Assembly: GCA_021464415.1 (NCBI GenBank)
Contig: CM038466.1
Location: forward strand, 29,542,833 to 29,606,832
Direction: 5' to 3'
Length of the DNA: 64,000 nt
Source: Lonicera japonica
Taxonomy: Eukaryota > Streptophyta > Magnoliopsida > Dipsacales > Caprifoliaceae
A program made the translations under genes and the position numbers. Numbering within the stretch: position 1 is the stretch's first letter; each line of letters opens with the position of its first letter. Below the pieces are notes generated by a model, which searched no databases, was not told where the DNA came from, and was given only the letters and a program-made list of their open reading frames with translations. Shown piece after piece: positions 46,633 through 55,640 of this stretch.

Positions 46633-47913
46633 TTGGAGGTAAAGAATGAAGGGGAAGGGGATCCAACCACTTGGTTTTACGATATCTGGAACCTGCTGAA
46701 GAACCATCAGTATCCCAAGAAAACAGACAAGAAAACACGGGTCACGCTCAGAAGATTAGCGTCAGGGTTCATACTTTGTGTCGGAAGATTGTATAAGAGG
46801 AACTACGACGGGACTCATCTTCAATGCCTCACCGAAGAAGAATCAGTCAGAATGATGGATCAGATACATGGGGGCGATTACGGACCCCATATGAGCGGAC
46901 ATACACTTGCCCGCAAAATCATCAGACAAGGTTATTTCTGGTCTACCCTGCAAACTGACTGCTCTGACCACGTACGCCGTTGTCACAAGTGCCAAATTTA
47001 TGCTAAATCCCAGAAGCTTCCTCCAAAAGAGTTGTACAACATGACTGCTCCCTGGCCTTTTGCAACCTGAGGAATCGACGTCATTGGGAAGATCTCGCCC
47101 AAAACCAGCAACGGCCATGAATTCATACTAGTGGCCATTGACTACTTCACCACATGGGTGGAAGCCGAGTCTTACCAGACCCTGGATGCTAAGAAAGTAG
47201 CCCGATTTATCAAAAGGAATATTGTTTGCCGATATGGGGTCCCACACGAGATCATCTCAGATAACGGCACCCACTTCGAAGGAGAAACTAATACCGTCAT
47301 AGAAGAATACGGTATTACCAGACACAGATCTTCGCCATACAGGCCACAAACCAATGGGGCAGTTGAAGCCGCCAACAAAAATCTGAAGAATATCCTAAGC
47401 AAGATAACCGACACCTGTCGAGACTGGCCGGAGAAACTACCATATGCATTGTGGGGATACCGCACCACAGAGAGGGTTTCCACCGGGGCAACCCCGTTCT
47501 CTCTTACATACGAGATGGAAGCAGTCCTCCCTGTTGAGTTAGAGGTCCCCTCCCTCAGGGTAATGCTAGAAAATCAAGTCAATGAACTGGAGTGGGTCCA
47601 GGCACGTTATAACGAGCTAGCCCTACTAGATGAAAAAAGATTAAAAGCCGCATACCACCATCAGGGGTATCATAAGAGAATCGCTCGAGCATTTAACCAA
47701 AAAGTGAGGACTCGGGGTATCAATGAGAACGATATCGTATTGAAAGAAATTCGAGAACCAGCCAGAGATCCGAGGGGTAAGTTCGGGCAGAAGTGGACAG
47801 GGCCGTATATCGTCAAAGAAATCGATACAGGGGGTGCCGCTATACTCACCGATTTGGATGGACAGTTACTGCATTCACCAGTCAACATGGATCGACTGAA
47901 GAAGTATTATTAA
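46633..47913 (+). pseudogene. Integrase, one premature stop
   Basis: HHCC zinc finger: IHGGDYGPHMSGHTLARKI and RRCHKCQIYAK. A TGA at 47068-47070 (for a conserved Trp in FATWGIDVIG) splits the frame. The catalytic triad is present: LVAIDYFTTWVEAESY (about 47131), IISDNGTHFEGE (about 47258) and PQTNGAVEAANKNLK (about 47362). The GKFGQKWTGPYIV block near the C-terminus is typical of gypsy integrases. The frame ends at TAA 47911-47913 with no chromodomain seen. Apart from the single stop it is intact. Confidence 0.93.
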
Positions 47914-48292
47914 TAGGTATGACATGTGAAATAAGAACTACGTAAACCTGAGCCCCAACTCAAAACTTTTTGTAAAAAAAATCAAAAAAGGGGAACGTAG
48001 GCAACCTGAGAAATGACTTCAGGCCCGGTTTAAACTTTGTAAATAAATTTTATTTCCCACAAGCAGTCCCTCATATATTATTAAAAGGTGGTTCAGAACA
48101 CCGAACGGTTACAAGGGAGATATGACAATACAGAAGTAACTAATCCCTAGGGGTTGGCCACACTGGGTCCTTAGTAGCCAAATCGATCCGAGCTTCGTCC
48201 AAGATCTGATACGCAAAAATAATGTTATCATCAGTAGCCTCAGTATCCATAAACCGGAACCACTCCATTTGAAAGGGGTCGTCGATCAGTTC
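47914..48292. terminator. Convergent 3' region with overlapping polyadenylation signals on both strands
   Basis: Between the convergent ends of integrase (+, 47913) and ORF A (-, 48293). At 48041-48055 the near-palindrome AAATAAATTTTATTT contains AATAAA on the plus strand (48042-48047) and on the minus strand (48054-48049). Confidence 0.45.
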
Positions 48293-49396
48293 TCATTCCA
48301 GAGATTGCCAGCAAGAGCGGATAATATCAGCCCGGAGGGGCCGGGTAATACCAAAACGAGCATAGTTGAACTGACGAGTCAGTCGAGCACGCCACATCCT
48401 CTCTACCGATAAAGAAACATGCGGAGTCACAAATTTAGACTCAGAGGAGAAGTTGTTCAGTCCAAGGGGAACCTCTTGAGGAATGTTAAACTGCCGAAGA
48501 AGACGTCCGGGGAGATAAAAGGAAGTAAACCAGAGCCCGCGGAGCCGAACATAGTTCTGACCCCCAGTACTAAGTACCATCACCCTCAGCTTCCACCAAG
48601 GAATGTCCCACCGGATAGCCCGAAAGTTCTCCGAGAACCACACCGTCCAATCAGAGGAAGACATGGTCAAAGCCCCAAAGAGGGGACGACGGAAGAAATG
48701 CGTCGGATTATCGAGCCGAACCCCGTTGAAACTCACCGATCGAAAGCGCTCCAGCAGCCACATGTATAGTAAACGCGGACTCTCCCGGAAGAAGGGCGAG
48801 GCCCCCCCATGAACATCATCAAGACCATTCAGGGTCTCTGCAAGAACGATCGGCACTATAGACTCCCCATTTCTAGCCTGGTAAATCAGACTCAGGATAG
48901 TCGGATCAACACAGGAAGAACCCGTCACCAGCAACATATCAGAAATCAGGCAAATCAGGGCCGCTGCAGTACGCCCCACGCCGTAAGAGGCCCTATCTTC
49001 ATAACGATGAAAGAACCTCACCATTTTATGGAGGTCAAGGAGTCCGTCGGCAATAAACCCATCACAGGCCACCTGGAGAATGGCTAACAAAGCAATTAGC
49101 ATGTCGCGGGGACCGATTTCTTCTATGGGAACTACCATTGGGAGATGAACATCAGAACGCAACAACCAGGAGAACTCCTCATAGGTCGGGCAGAGCTCAT
49201 CTAGTCCAAAGCGGAACAGATGGTCCACAGGACTCCAAAAATATAAAGCACCTAACAGAAAGGAAAAATCGATGGGACGATGGCACCAGCCCGTTAAAGG
49301 ACTAAAAGCACCGAAGTTCAGACCACTTTCAGAAGATATCAAAGCATCTCGAGCATTGACATAAGAAAAATCGGATTTTGTGCGATAAGAGGACAT
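48293..49396 (-). CDS. Plant mobile domain-like protein (PMD ORF A), intact, single exon
   Basis: 367 codons from ATG 49396 (MSSYRTKSDFS) to the stop at 48293. The ATG was chosen because a minus-strand TATAAATA (49442-49435) lies 38 bp upstream; the frame stays open further, to 49513. Recognisable blocks are FWSPVDHLFRFGLDELC and PTYEEFSWLLRSDVH (the FTFG...L-T-P-T-x-E-E-Y-x-x-L-L motif of retroelement-borne PMD/DUF7745-type proteins) and FYLPGRLLRQFNIPQEVP (the YxPxRVLRQFG-x-x-Q-x-IP motif near the C-terminus). No stop or frameshift. PMD proteins such as Arabidopsis MAIN and MAIL1 are nuclear and affect transposon silencing; a nuclear regulatory role here is inference. It is antisense to and convergent with gag-pol. 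Confidence 0.85.
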   Translation of the reverse strand: MSSYRTKSDFSYVNARDALISSESGLNFGAFSPLTGWCHRPIDFSFLLGALYFWSPVDHLFRFGLDELCPTYEEFSWLLRSDVHLPMVVPIEEIGPRDMLIALLAILQVACDGFIADGLLDLHKMVRFFHRYEDRASYGVGRTAAALICLISDMLLVTGSSCVDPTILSLIYQARNGESIVPIVLAETLNGLDDVHGGASPFFRESPRLLYMWLLERFRSVSFNGVRLDNPTHFFRRPLFGALTMSSSDWTVWFSENFRAIRWDIPWWKLRVMVLSTGGQNYVRLRGLWFTSFYLPGRLLRQFNIPQEVPLGLNNFSSESKFVTPHVSLSVERMWRARLTRQFNYARFGITRPLRADIIRSCWQSLE

Positions 49397-49434
49397 TTTT
49401 GGAAGGTGTGGGGATGAAGGAAGGAAGATGGGTG

Positions 49435-49513
49435 TATTTATAGCAAAAAAGAGGGACCTGTACCTGTTTGTCGCGCGACAAACCCAGATCCAGGAGGGAT
49501 TGTCGCCGGACAA
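49435..49513 (-). promoter_or_regulatory. ORF A promoter: TATA box plus two palindromes
   Basis: Minus-strand TATAAATA (49442-49435) with an exact TTGTCGCGCGACAA (49468-49481) and a variant TTGTCGCCGGACAA (49500-49513) upstream, 32 bp apart. Same TATA octamer and same palindrome as the LTR promoter. Confidence 0.85.
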
Positions 49514-49516
49514 ATC

Positions 49517-49846
49517 CCTTTGGGGTCACCCTAATTTTGTTTTTCTTATACACAGCAGTCATTTTGCCAAGAGAATCATTTTTGGATGCTTTCTTGTTCT
49601 CACTTTGTTCTTTTTACAGGAAAAGTATCACTATGCTACAAGGTATGGCTTCTAAAAACGCTGACTCATGTGTACATATGTGTATATCTCTCACAGACAG
49701 AGAAGAAAAATATAATCAAACACAGATAAAGATGTTTTATAAATCCAATAAAAGAACAGTTTTTAAAAGACTAAATATCTGTCTAAAACATGTCTAAATA
49801 AATACATATCTGTCCAAAACTAACACTAAATGCAGAAAGGGAAAAA
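49517..49846. other. Spacer between PMD ORF A promoter and 3' end of PMD gene B
   Basis: 330 bp, AT-rich, no gene seen. Confidence 0.5.
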
Positions 49847-52800
49847 CTAATCTACTCGGGCGCGCTTTGACACGCTCCCACTGTCACCCGAGCCCTCCTC
49901 GGGAGTAAGGCCAACAACTGGAATGCCAGGAACCAGGGGAACTACCGCCTGGGAAGGACCCGTAGACTGAATCGGTGCCATCGGGCGGATCACCGATGAT
50001 CGAGAATGCCTGGAAGTCCGACTACTGCTCCTCCGAGAATCCGTCCGGGCATGAAAGGAAGTCAGGGGGTCGTCTGGCCGTAGAGAGACATCGATAGCCC
50101 TCTGGTAGTCACGCATATAGGCTGGAGGGTCTCGACCGACATACTGGAGCAGGTTCCAGCTGTAGAGGTACTGGGCGTGCCAAGCCCATAGATCTGCCAC
50201 TCGTATACTCACCCTCTGTAAAAAAGACATAAGATAAGAGAATCAGTACAGTCAAAATAGATATATATAGATATAAAGGTATCAAGAAAAGGTAAAAGAA
50301 GGTACCTCATCACCAGGGCGACCGCCCAGATAGTCGAAAGTATCCTCAGGAAGAGGATACTCCGGGACAGGATATCGACGTAAGCCAGCGCCGACATAAG
50401 AGATATCTCTGGGGAGTGGGGGTAGATCTACCCACGGAATAGACGACCCCGCAGGAACAGCTGCAGAAGTAGACCTTCCCTCCTCGCGAATGGGGAACAA
50501 GAGTGGATGAGAGGAGGAGCCGCCAAAACCTGGAGATCGGGCGGGAGGCCCCATGACAGTCGTCGAGAGAGGAGTCAACGTAGCGTAGGTACGGACCTCT
50601 GGAGGATCCACCATCGCCGTTGCTCCCAAAGGAGGTACCCCACCAGAAGGAATAGTCGCCGCCGCAAGAGGAGTCCGCCCAAACTGCTCGTAATCTGCCC
50701 TAAGGTCCGCAGGCTCCCAGGACCTCTCAAAAAATCCCGCTCTCCCCTCGACAGCCTCAGCAGCAGCAAAAAGGACCCTCAGAGACACAAAAGGGCCGGT
50801 AGGGAACTCAAAACCCTCAGCGCGCCGCTCCCCCACAAGTGTCGTCTGAGGAGACTGCTCCGGAGCCACCGTAGTATCACTTCCCTCACCCTCTGGCCTA
50901 CCACCACCCTCGGCAGCAACAGGAACATCTCTCTCTCCCTCGGGGTCCTCGTCCTCAGAATCCAGGATGTTGTCCCTCTGGTCGGGGACAGGTGGCAGGT
51001 GACCCGGAACCGCCCTAGCTAAGTGGGTATGTCCCCGTATGTAATGGGGATCACCTCCCAATGCCTGGTATCTCTCATAAAAGACCCGTCCCCGAGTCCC
51101 CTTCGGCTCCCTCATCAGGTAACGGGCAGCAAAAGTAGCGTAGTCTCCATCCTCGGTGAACGTCTGGAAACCGAGACCGTCAACCAAAGCCTGCACCGTC
51201 ACCGGATCAATCTCGCCCGTCTGCCTCATCAGAACCGGGGGAAGTAGTGGAACTCGAGGCCACTGGGCCGGTGTGTGCTGGCGGATAACCCTCTCGCCTA
51301 AATAGAAGTGAAGGCCGTACTCGTCTCGGATAAGCCGCCTAGTCCTCGAGGCGGTCAGAGCACGGCCATACCCAAAGTGAAGGCCTAGATCACCCCAGGG
51401 GACCCACTTAATCTACAGGGAGAATGAAATTTTATTTCAGTTATTCATATATATATCCTATTTTATTTTAAAAGAAAAGAATGCTAAAATATTTACCTGC
51501 TCCTCCAATAGGTCGTGAACAGCAGCAGCACCGGTCTCTCGAGTCCGGTATACATAAGGGGCCCTGTAGTTCCCCGCGATAAATCGGCGAAAAAAGGGAA
51601 ACTGATCCTCGTTCTCGATGAGAAGATCCACCTGGGCGCGACCTAAACGGGTATACGCCACGAACCAACTCTGAAGAAGAGACAGAAAAGATATCAGCAA
51701 TAACAGATAATAAAAGGTAAAGGACTGAAACAAGAATAAGAGAACAAGAGTATGTACCTCCCGTAGCAATGAGAAGCCCTTGAGGTTCAGGGCTAAATGG
51801 CGAGAAACCTGGTCCATAGCATCATAGAGGACGGCAAGAATAAAACCGCCCCAATCGTAGTCGAACATGATGCTGAAATCCCGGAGATAGGGCAGCCACC
51901 AGAGATGGGCTGTGTCTCCCCCACGGGCCTCAAACAGATCATGGAGTGTCAGTAGAAGAAGGACGCGAGCGTACTGGCACGCCTCCTGACAGGTCATCGG
52001 CACCCCCGAAGCGATCAATCTGGCTCTCTCTATCGCCAGGCGCGTGACTAAAACCGCCCGAGGAATTGTATCACCAGAACTCCGTCGCTCTGGAAACCAT
52101 CATAAAGCACCGACAATGCCCTCTGCCATCAGACGCAAGGGAACGTCAATCTGTATAGGGACCCCCCCTAAAGGAATCCCGGTCAAAGCAAATAGATCGA
52201 GGGGGGTCATCGTCATCTCCCCCCAGCTCCAGTGAAAGGTATGGGTGGTGTCCCACCAGTGGCAGGCCAGAGCTGACACCAACACAGCTGCCCTAGATAC
52301 TCGCTTCGGAAGGGCATCAAAGAGGGGACCAAAAGGAGTCGCAAGAAGCAACTCCTGGACAGGGGCCGGTGCCTGTCGCCACTCTAAAGAGATGGTGTTG
52401 GGAGAACCCCAACCGCGGCCAACCCACTGTGGACAAAAGGAACGAGTACAGGATTAGGAGGATATTTTGGTGTAATTATGAGAGATATAGGGTTATAGGG
52501 GTAATTTATGTAATTTTTCAAACCTGAGGGTACTTTGGTGTAATTATGAGAGATATAGGGTTATAGGGGTAATTTATGTAATTTTTCAAAACCTGAGGAT
52601 ACTTTGGTGTAATTATGAGAGATATAGGGTTATAGGGGTAATTTATGTAATTTTTCAAAATCTGAGGGTACTTTGGTGTAATTATGAGAGATATAGGGTT
52701 ATAAGGGTAATTTATGTAATTTTCCAAAACCTGAGGGTACTTTGGTGTAATTATGAGAGTTATAAGGATATGAGGGTAAATTATGTAATTTTTTAAAACC

Positions 52801-54083
52801 TGAGGGTACTTTGGTGTAATTATGAGAGATATAGGGATATGAGGGTAAATTATGTAATTTTCCAAAACCTGAGGGTACTTTGGTGTAATTATGAGAGATA
52901 TAGGGATATGAGGGTAAATTATGTAATTTTCCAAAACTTGAGGGTACTTTGGTGTAATTATGAGAGATATAGTGTTATAAGGGTAATTTATGTAATTTTC
53001 CAAAACCTGAGGGTACTTTGGTGTAATTATGAGAGATATAGGGTTATAAGGGTAATTTATGTAATTTTTCAAAACCTGAGGGTACTTTGGTGTAATTATG
53101 AGAGTTATAGGGATATGAGGGTAAATTATGTAACTTTCCAAAACCTGAGGGTACTTTGGTGTAATTATGAGAGATATAGGGTTATAAGGGTAATTTATGT
53201 AACTTTCCAAAACCTGAGGGTACTTTGGTGTAATTATGAGAGATATAGGGTTATAAGGGTAATTTATGTAATTTTCCAAAACCTGAGGGTACTTTGGTAT
53301 AATTATGAGAGATATAGGGTTATAGGGGTAATTTATGTAATTTTCCAAAACCTGAGGGTACTTTGGTATAATTATGAGAGATATAGAGTTATAAGGGTAA
53401 TTTATGTAATTTTTCAAAACATGAGGGTACTTTGGTGTAATTATGAGAGTTATAGGGATATGAGGGTAATTATGTAATTTTTCAAAACCTGAGGGTACTT
53501 TGGTGTAATTATGAGAGATATAGGGTTATAAGGGTAAATTATGTAATTTTCCAAACCTGAGGGTATTTTTGTGTAATTATCAGAGTTATACGGTTATAAG
53601 GGTAAATTATGTAATTTTCCAAAACTTGATGGTATTTTGGTATGATTATAAAAATTATAGAGTCATGGGGGTACATTATGTAGTTTCCCAAAATCTAGGA
53701 CGGTATCACAAGTAAAAGTATGTGTTTACTAAATCGGATGTTATTTATAGGCAGTTATGCATACTAACATTTGTTTAAAATACATGCAGGAAACGACAGA
53801 AATAAAAGAACAAATAAATACATGAAAGAAGACATACCAGAGATCGACGACGAATCTCGTGAGAAACAGGCTCCATCAAGAGCCAAGGAATGTCCGGAAC
53901 TGGAGCAGCCCGGGTCGCATCTCGGTAAACCACAGCCCGACCACGGTCCACCCCATCCTCACCATACCAGTCGAGGTCCTCCCAATCGTCATGATGAGGA
54001 CTACACCGAAGGACGCCCTGAGCATCGGTAAAAGTAACCTCGTCCTGGTCACCATCCAGTCTATCAGGCTGAGCAGGATCCAT
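49847..54083 (-). pseudogene. Plant mobile domain protein (PMD gene B), five exons, one premature stop
   Basis: Exons on the minus strand: 54083-53838, 52426-51758, 51670-51497, 51412-50306, 50215-49847. Every intron has GT...AG (GTATGT/CCACAG; GTACAT/CTTCAG; GTAAAT/TTGTAG; GTACCT/TTACAG) and every junction is phase 0, giving 854 codons. Exon 1 is acidic (DDWEDLDWYGEDGVD). Exon 2 has the PMD core THTFHWSWGEMTMTPLDLF and RLAIERARLIASG, plus LYDAMDQVSRHLALN. Exon 4 contains FYLGERVIRQ and a long Pro/Gly/Glu-rich tail. Exon 5 ends in a basic KRARVD, nuclear-signal-like. The only lesion is TGA at 52102-52100 (codon 191), a single CGA to TGA change. It is antisense inside the Tat element and convergent with gag-pol. 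Multi-exon cargo cannot have arrived via an antisense-spliced RNA, so capture at DNA level or from sense genomic RNA is implied. Confidence 0.85.
52455..53705. repeat. 69-bp minisatellite in intron 1 of PMD gene B
   Basis: About 18 head-to-tail units. The unit contains GGGTACTTTGGTGTAATTAT, GAGAGATATAGGG and TTATGTAATTTT. Two sub-variants alternate irregularly (GGGTTATAxGGGTAATTTATG and GGGATATGAGGGTAAATTATG). The 69-bp period is 23 codons, so long artificial frames appear on both strands (e.g. 52518-53417 and 52839-53477). Confidence 0.97.
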
Positions 54084-54223
54084 CTATATGTGAGTAAATA
54101 AATGAGAAAAGTCGAAAAAGCGGTAGGGCTTCCGCGCTCGGGAGAAGAGAGAAAGAGAGAGAAAAAGAGCTAGAGAGAGAAAGAGGAAGGAGAGAATGAG
54201 GTGGAATGAGCTCAGCAGGAGGC

Positions 54224-54308
54224 TTATATAGTGGAACACATTGTCGCGCAACAAACAGGGTCATTGTTGCGCGACAAAGAGCCATCTTCCGAGGTGTCGC
54301 GCGACAAT
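54224..54308 (-). promoter_or_regulatory. PMD gene B promoter: TATA box plus three palindromes
   Basis: Minus-strand TATATAAG (54231-54224) about 140 bp upstream of the ATG. Upstream are TTGTCGCGCAACAA (54242-54255), TTGTTGCGCGACAA (54265-54278) and GTGTCGCGCGACAA (54295-54308), spaced 23 and 30 bp. A CT-rich leader follows the TATA box. Confidence 0.85.
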
Positions 54309-54379
54309 CACCTATCTCCCCTGATTTTTTTGACCTTTGTCTCATTTTATCTCTTGCAGGAGGACTTCCGAGAAGCAAT

Positions 54380-55129
54380 TTTCAAAAAAAAAAAAAATTG
54401 CCAAAAACCGCGCACCCAGAACACGAGGAAAGACTTCCAAATCATCTCTCCAAAAATGCGTGAATGAAATGCGAACAAACAAAGTAGTCTCTGATCTCCT
54501 AGAAGGGACCGAGGCCATCAAATGAGAAAAAGCAGAATAGCGAGATAAGACGGGAATAGAAAAAATTGAAAGAGTAGAAAAGAGAAGAAACCCGCATGAG
54601 CGCCCAAAGCGAGCGAGAGAAACAGAAATGCAGAGTGGCAGGGAGAGCCACACCAAAAGTGATAGCTAAGCCAAAACCGGCTCAGGGCTTCATTTTGGGT
54701 GAGTAAGGCTCCTGATCACGACAAAGGGATAAAAAGACTCCTGGTCAAAAACAGAGAAGGCCAGGAAAAGTCTTTCCCAAAAGAGGGAGAAATAAGGGCA
54801 TCGAAAAACAGAATACGATGTGGGCCCACCAAAAGAGAAAACTAAGAAAAGATCAGAGATTGAACTTTCAAACAAATTTTCTTTTCAGCACGATACAGAA
54901 GAGATGGTTTGAAAAAAACCTTGGACCATCGCTCTGCGGAGAGCAAGAGAAATCTGAAAACTGCCTCTGAGAGAAGCATCTGCACTTGAGAAAAACATGA
55001 GAAACAAAGTTCAGAAAGATACAGGGAAGCGGACATCCAGATTTTGACCCCGAGGAGCTCTTTTCACCTTCGCAAAACTTCTCTCTCTCTCTCTCACTCT
55101 AGCAGTCTAAGAGAGACAATCAAAAATCA
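54380..55129. other. Spacer upstream of PMD gene B, no gene seen
   Basis: A-rich sequence ending in a CT microsatellite (55079-55095). Open minus frames here lack recognisable content. Confidence 0.5.
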
Positions 55130-55520
55130 CTGAATTACAACACAAGCCCTCTCCAGAGGCAAAACACGAACACAAGCCCTCTCCGGAGGCAAACCACAAC
55201 ACAAAGCCCTCGCCAGAGGCAAAAGTTACTCATCAAAAGCCCTCCCAGAGGCAATTTTCCTTTCTTATTTTTCAGGTCAAAGAAGCCCTCCCAGAGAGGC
55301 ACACGGTAGTCCTCCCACCTGAGGCGAAGCCCTCCCAGAGAGGCACAGTGAAGCAATGGGAGTCCTCCCACCTGAGGCGAGAAGATCAAAGCCCTCCCAG
55401 AGAGGCACATGGTAGTCCTCCCATCTGAGGCAAGTAGAGCAAATGAAAGCCCTCGAAAGAGGCAATGAGGTAACAAAAGCCCTCTCCGGAGGCAAAACCA
55501 AACACAAGCCCTCTCCGGAG
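55130..55520. repeat. Array of short hairpin repeats (GCCCTCTCCGGAGGC type)
   Basis: About a dozen AAGCCCTCxCCxGAGGCA units. Two forms occur: GCCCTCTCCGGAGGC (near-palindromic) and GCCCTCCCAGAGAGGC, interspersed with AGTCCTCCCACCTGAGGC. Lies just upstream of the polypurine tract. Confidence 0.85.
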
Positions 55521-55631
55521 GCATTCACGAATACTTTTTGCATACACACACTCCTTTAGAGTTCATGCGGGAGCCATGGATCATGGTCTCTTCCAGTCGT
55601 CTCAATTCCTTGCAAGCAAGGAGCTTGAGTC

Positions 55632-55640
55632 GAAAGGGTC
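55632..55640 (+). promoter_or_regulatory. Polypurine tract of the Tat element
   Basis: GAAAGGG followed by TC immediately before the 3' LTR start at 55641. Short for a polypurine tract but in the expected place. Confidence 0.65.

Noticed and set aside
50507..51022. 171-codon plus-strand frame opposite PMD gene B exon 4
   Set aside because: Shadow of the GC-rich antisense exon, which has splice sites and family motifs.
52518..53477. Long open frames on both strands (299 and 212 codons) made of repeats
   Set aside because: They are by-products of the 69-bp minisatellite, whose period is a multiple of three.
54342..55549. Minus-strand frames of 90-130 codons upstream of PMD gene B
   Set aside because: They follow A-rich sequence or the hairpin repeat array and have no recognisable motif; the gene B promoter lies downstream of them.
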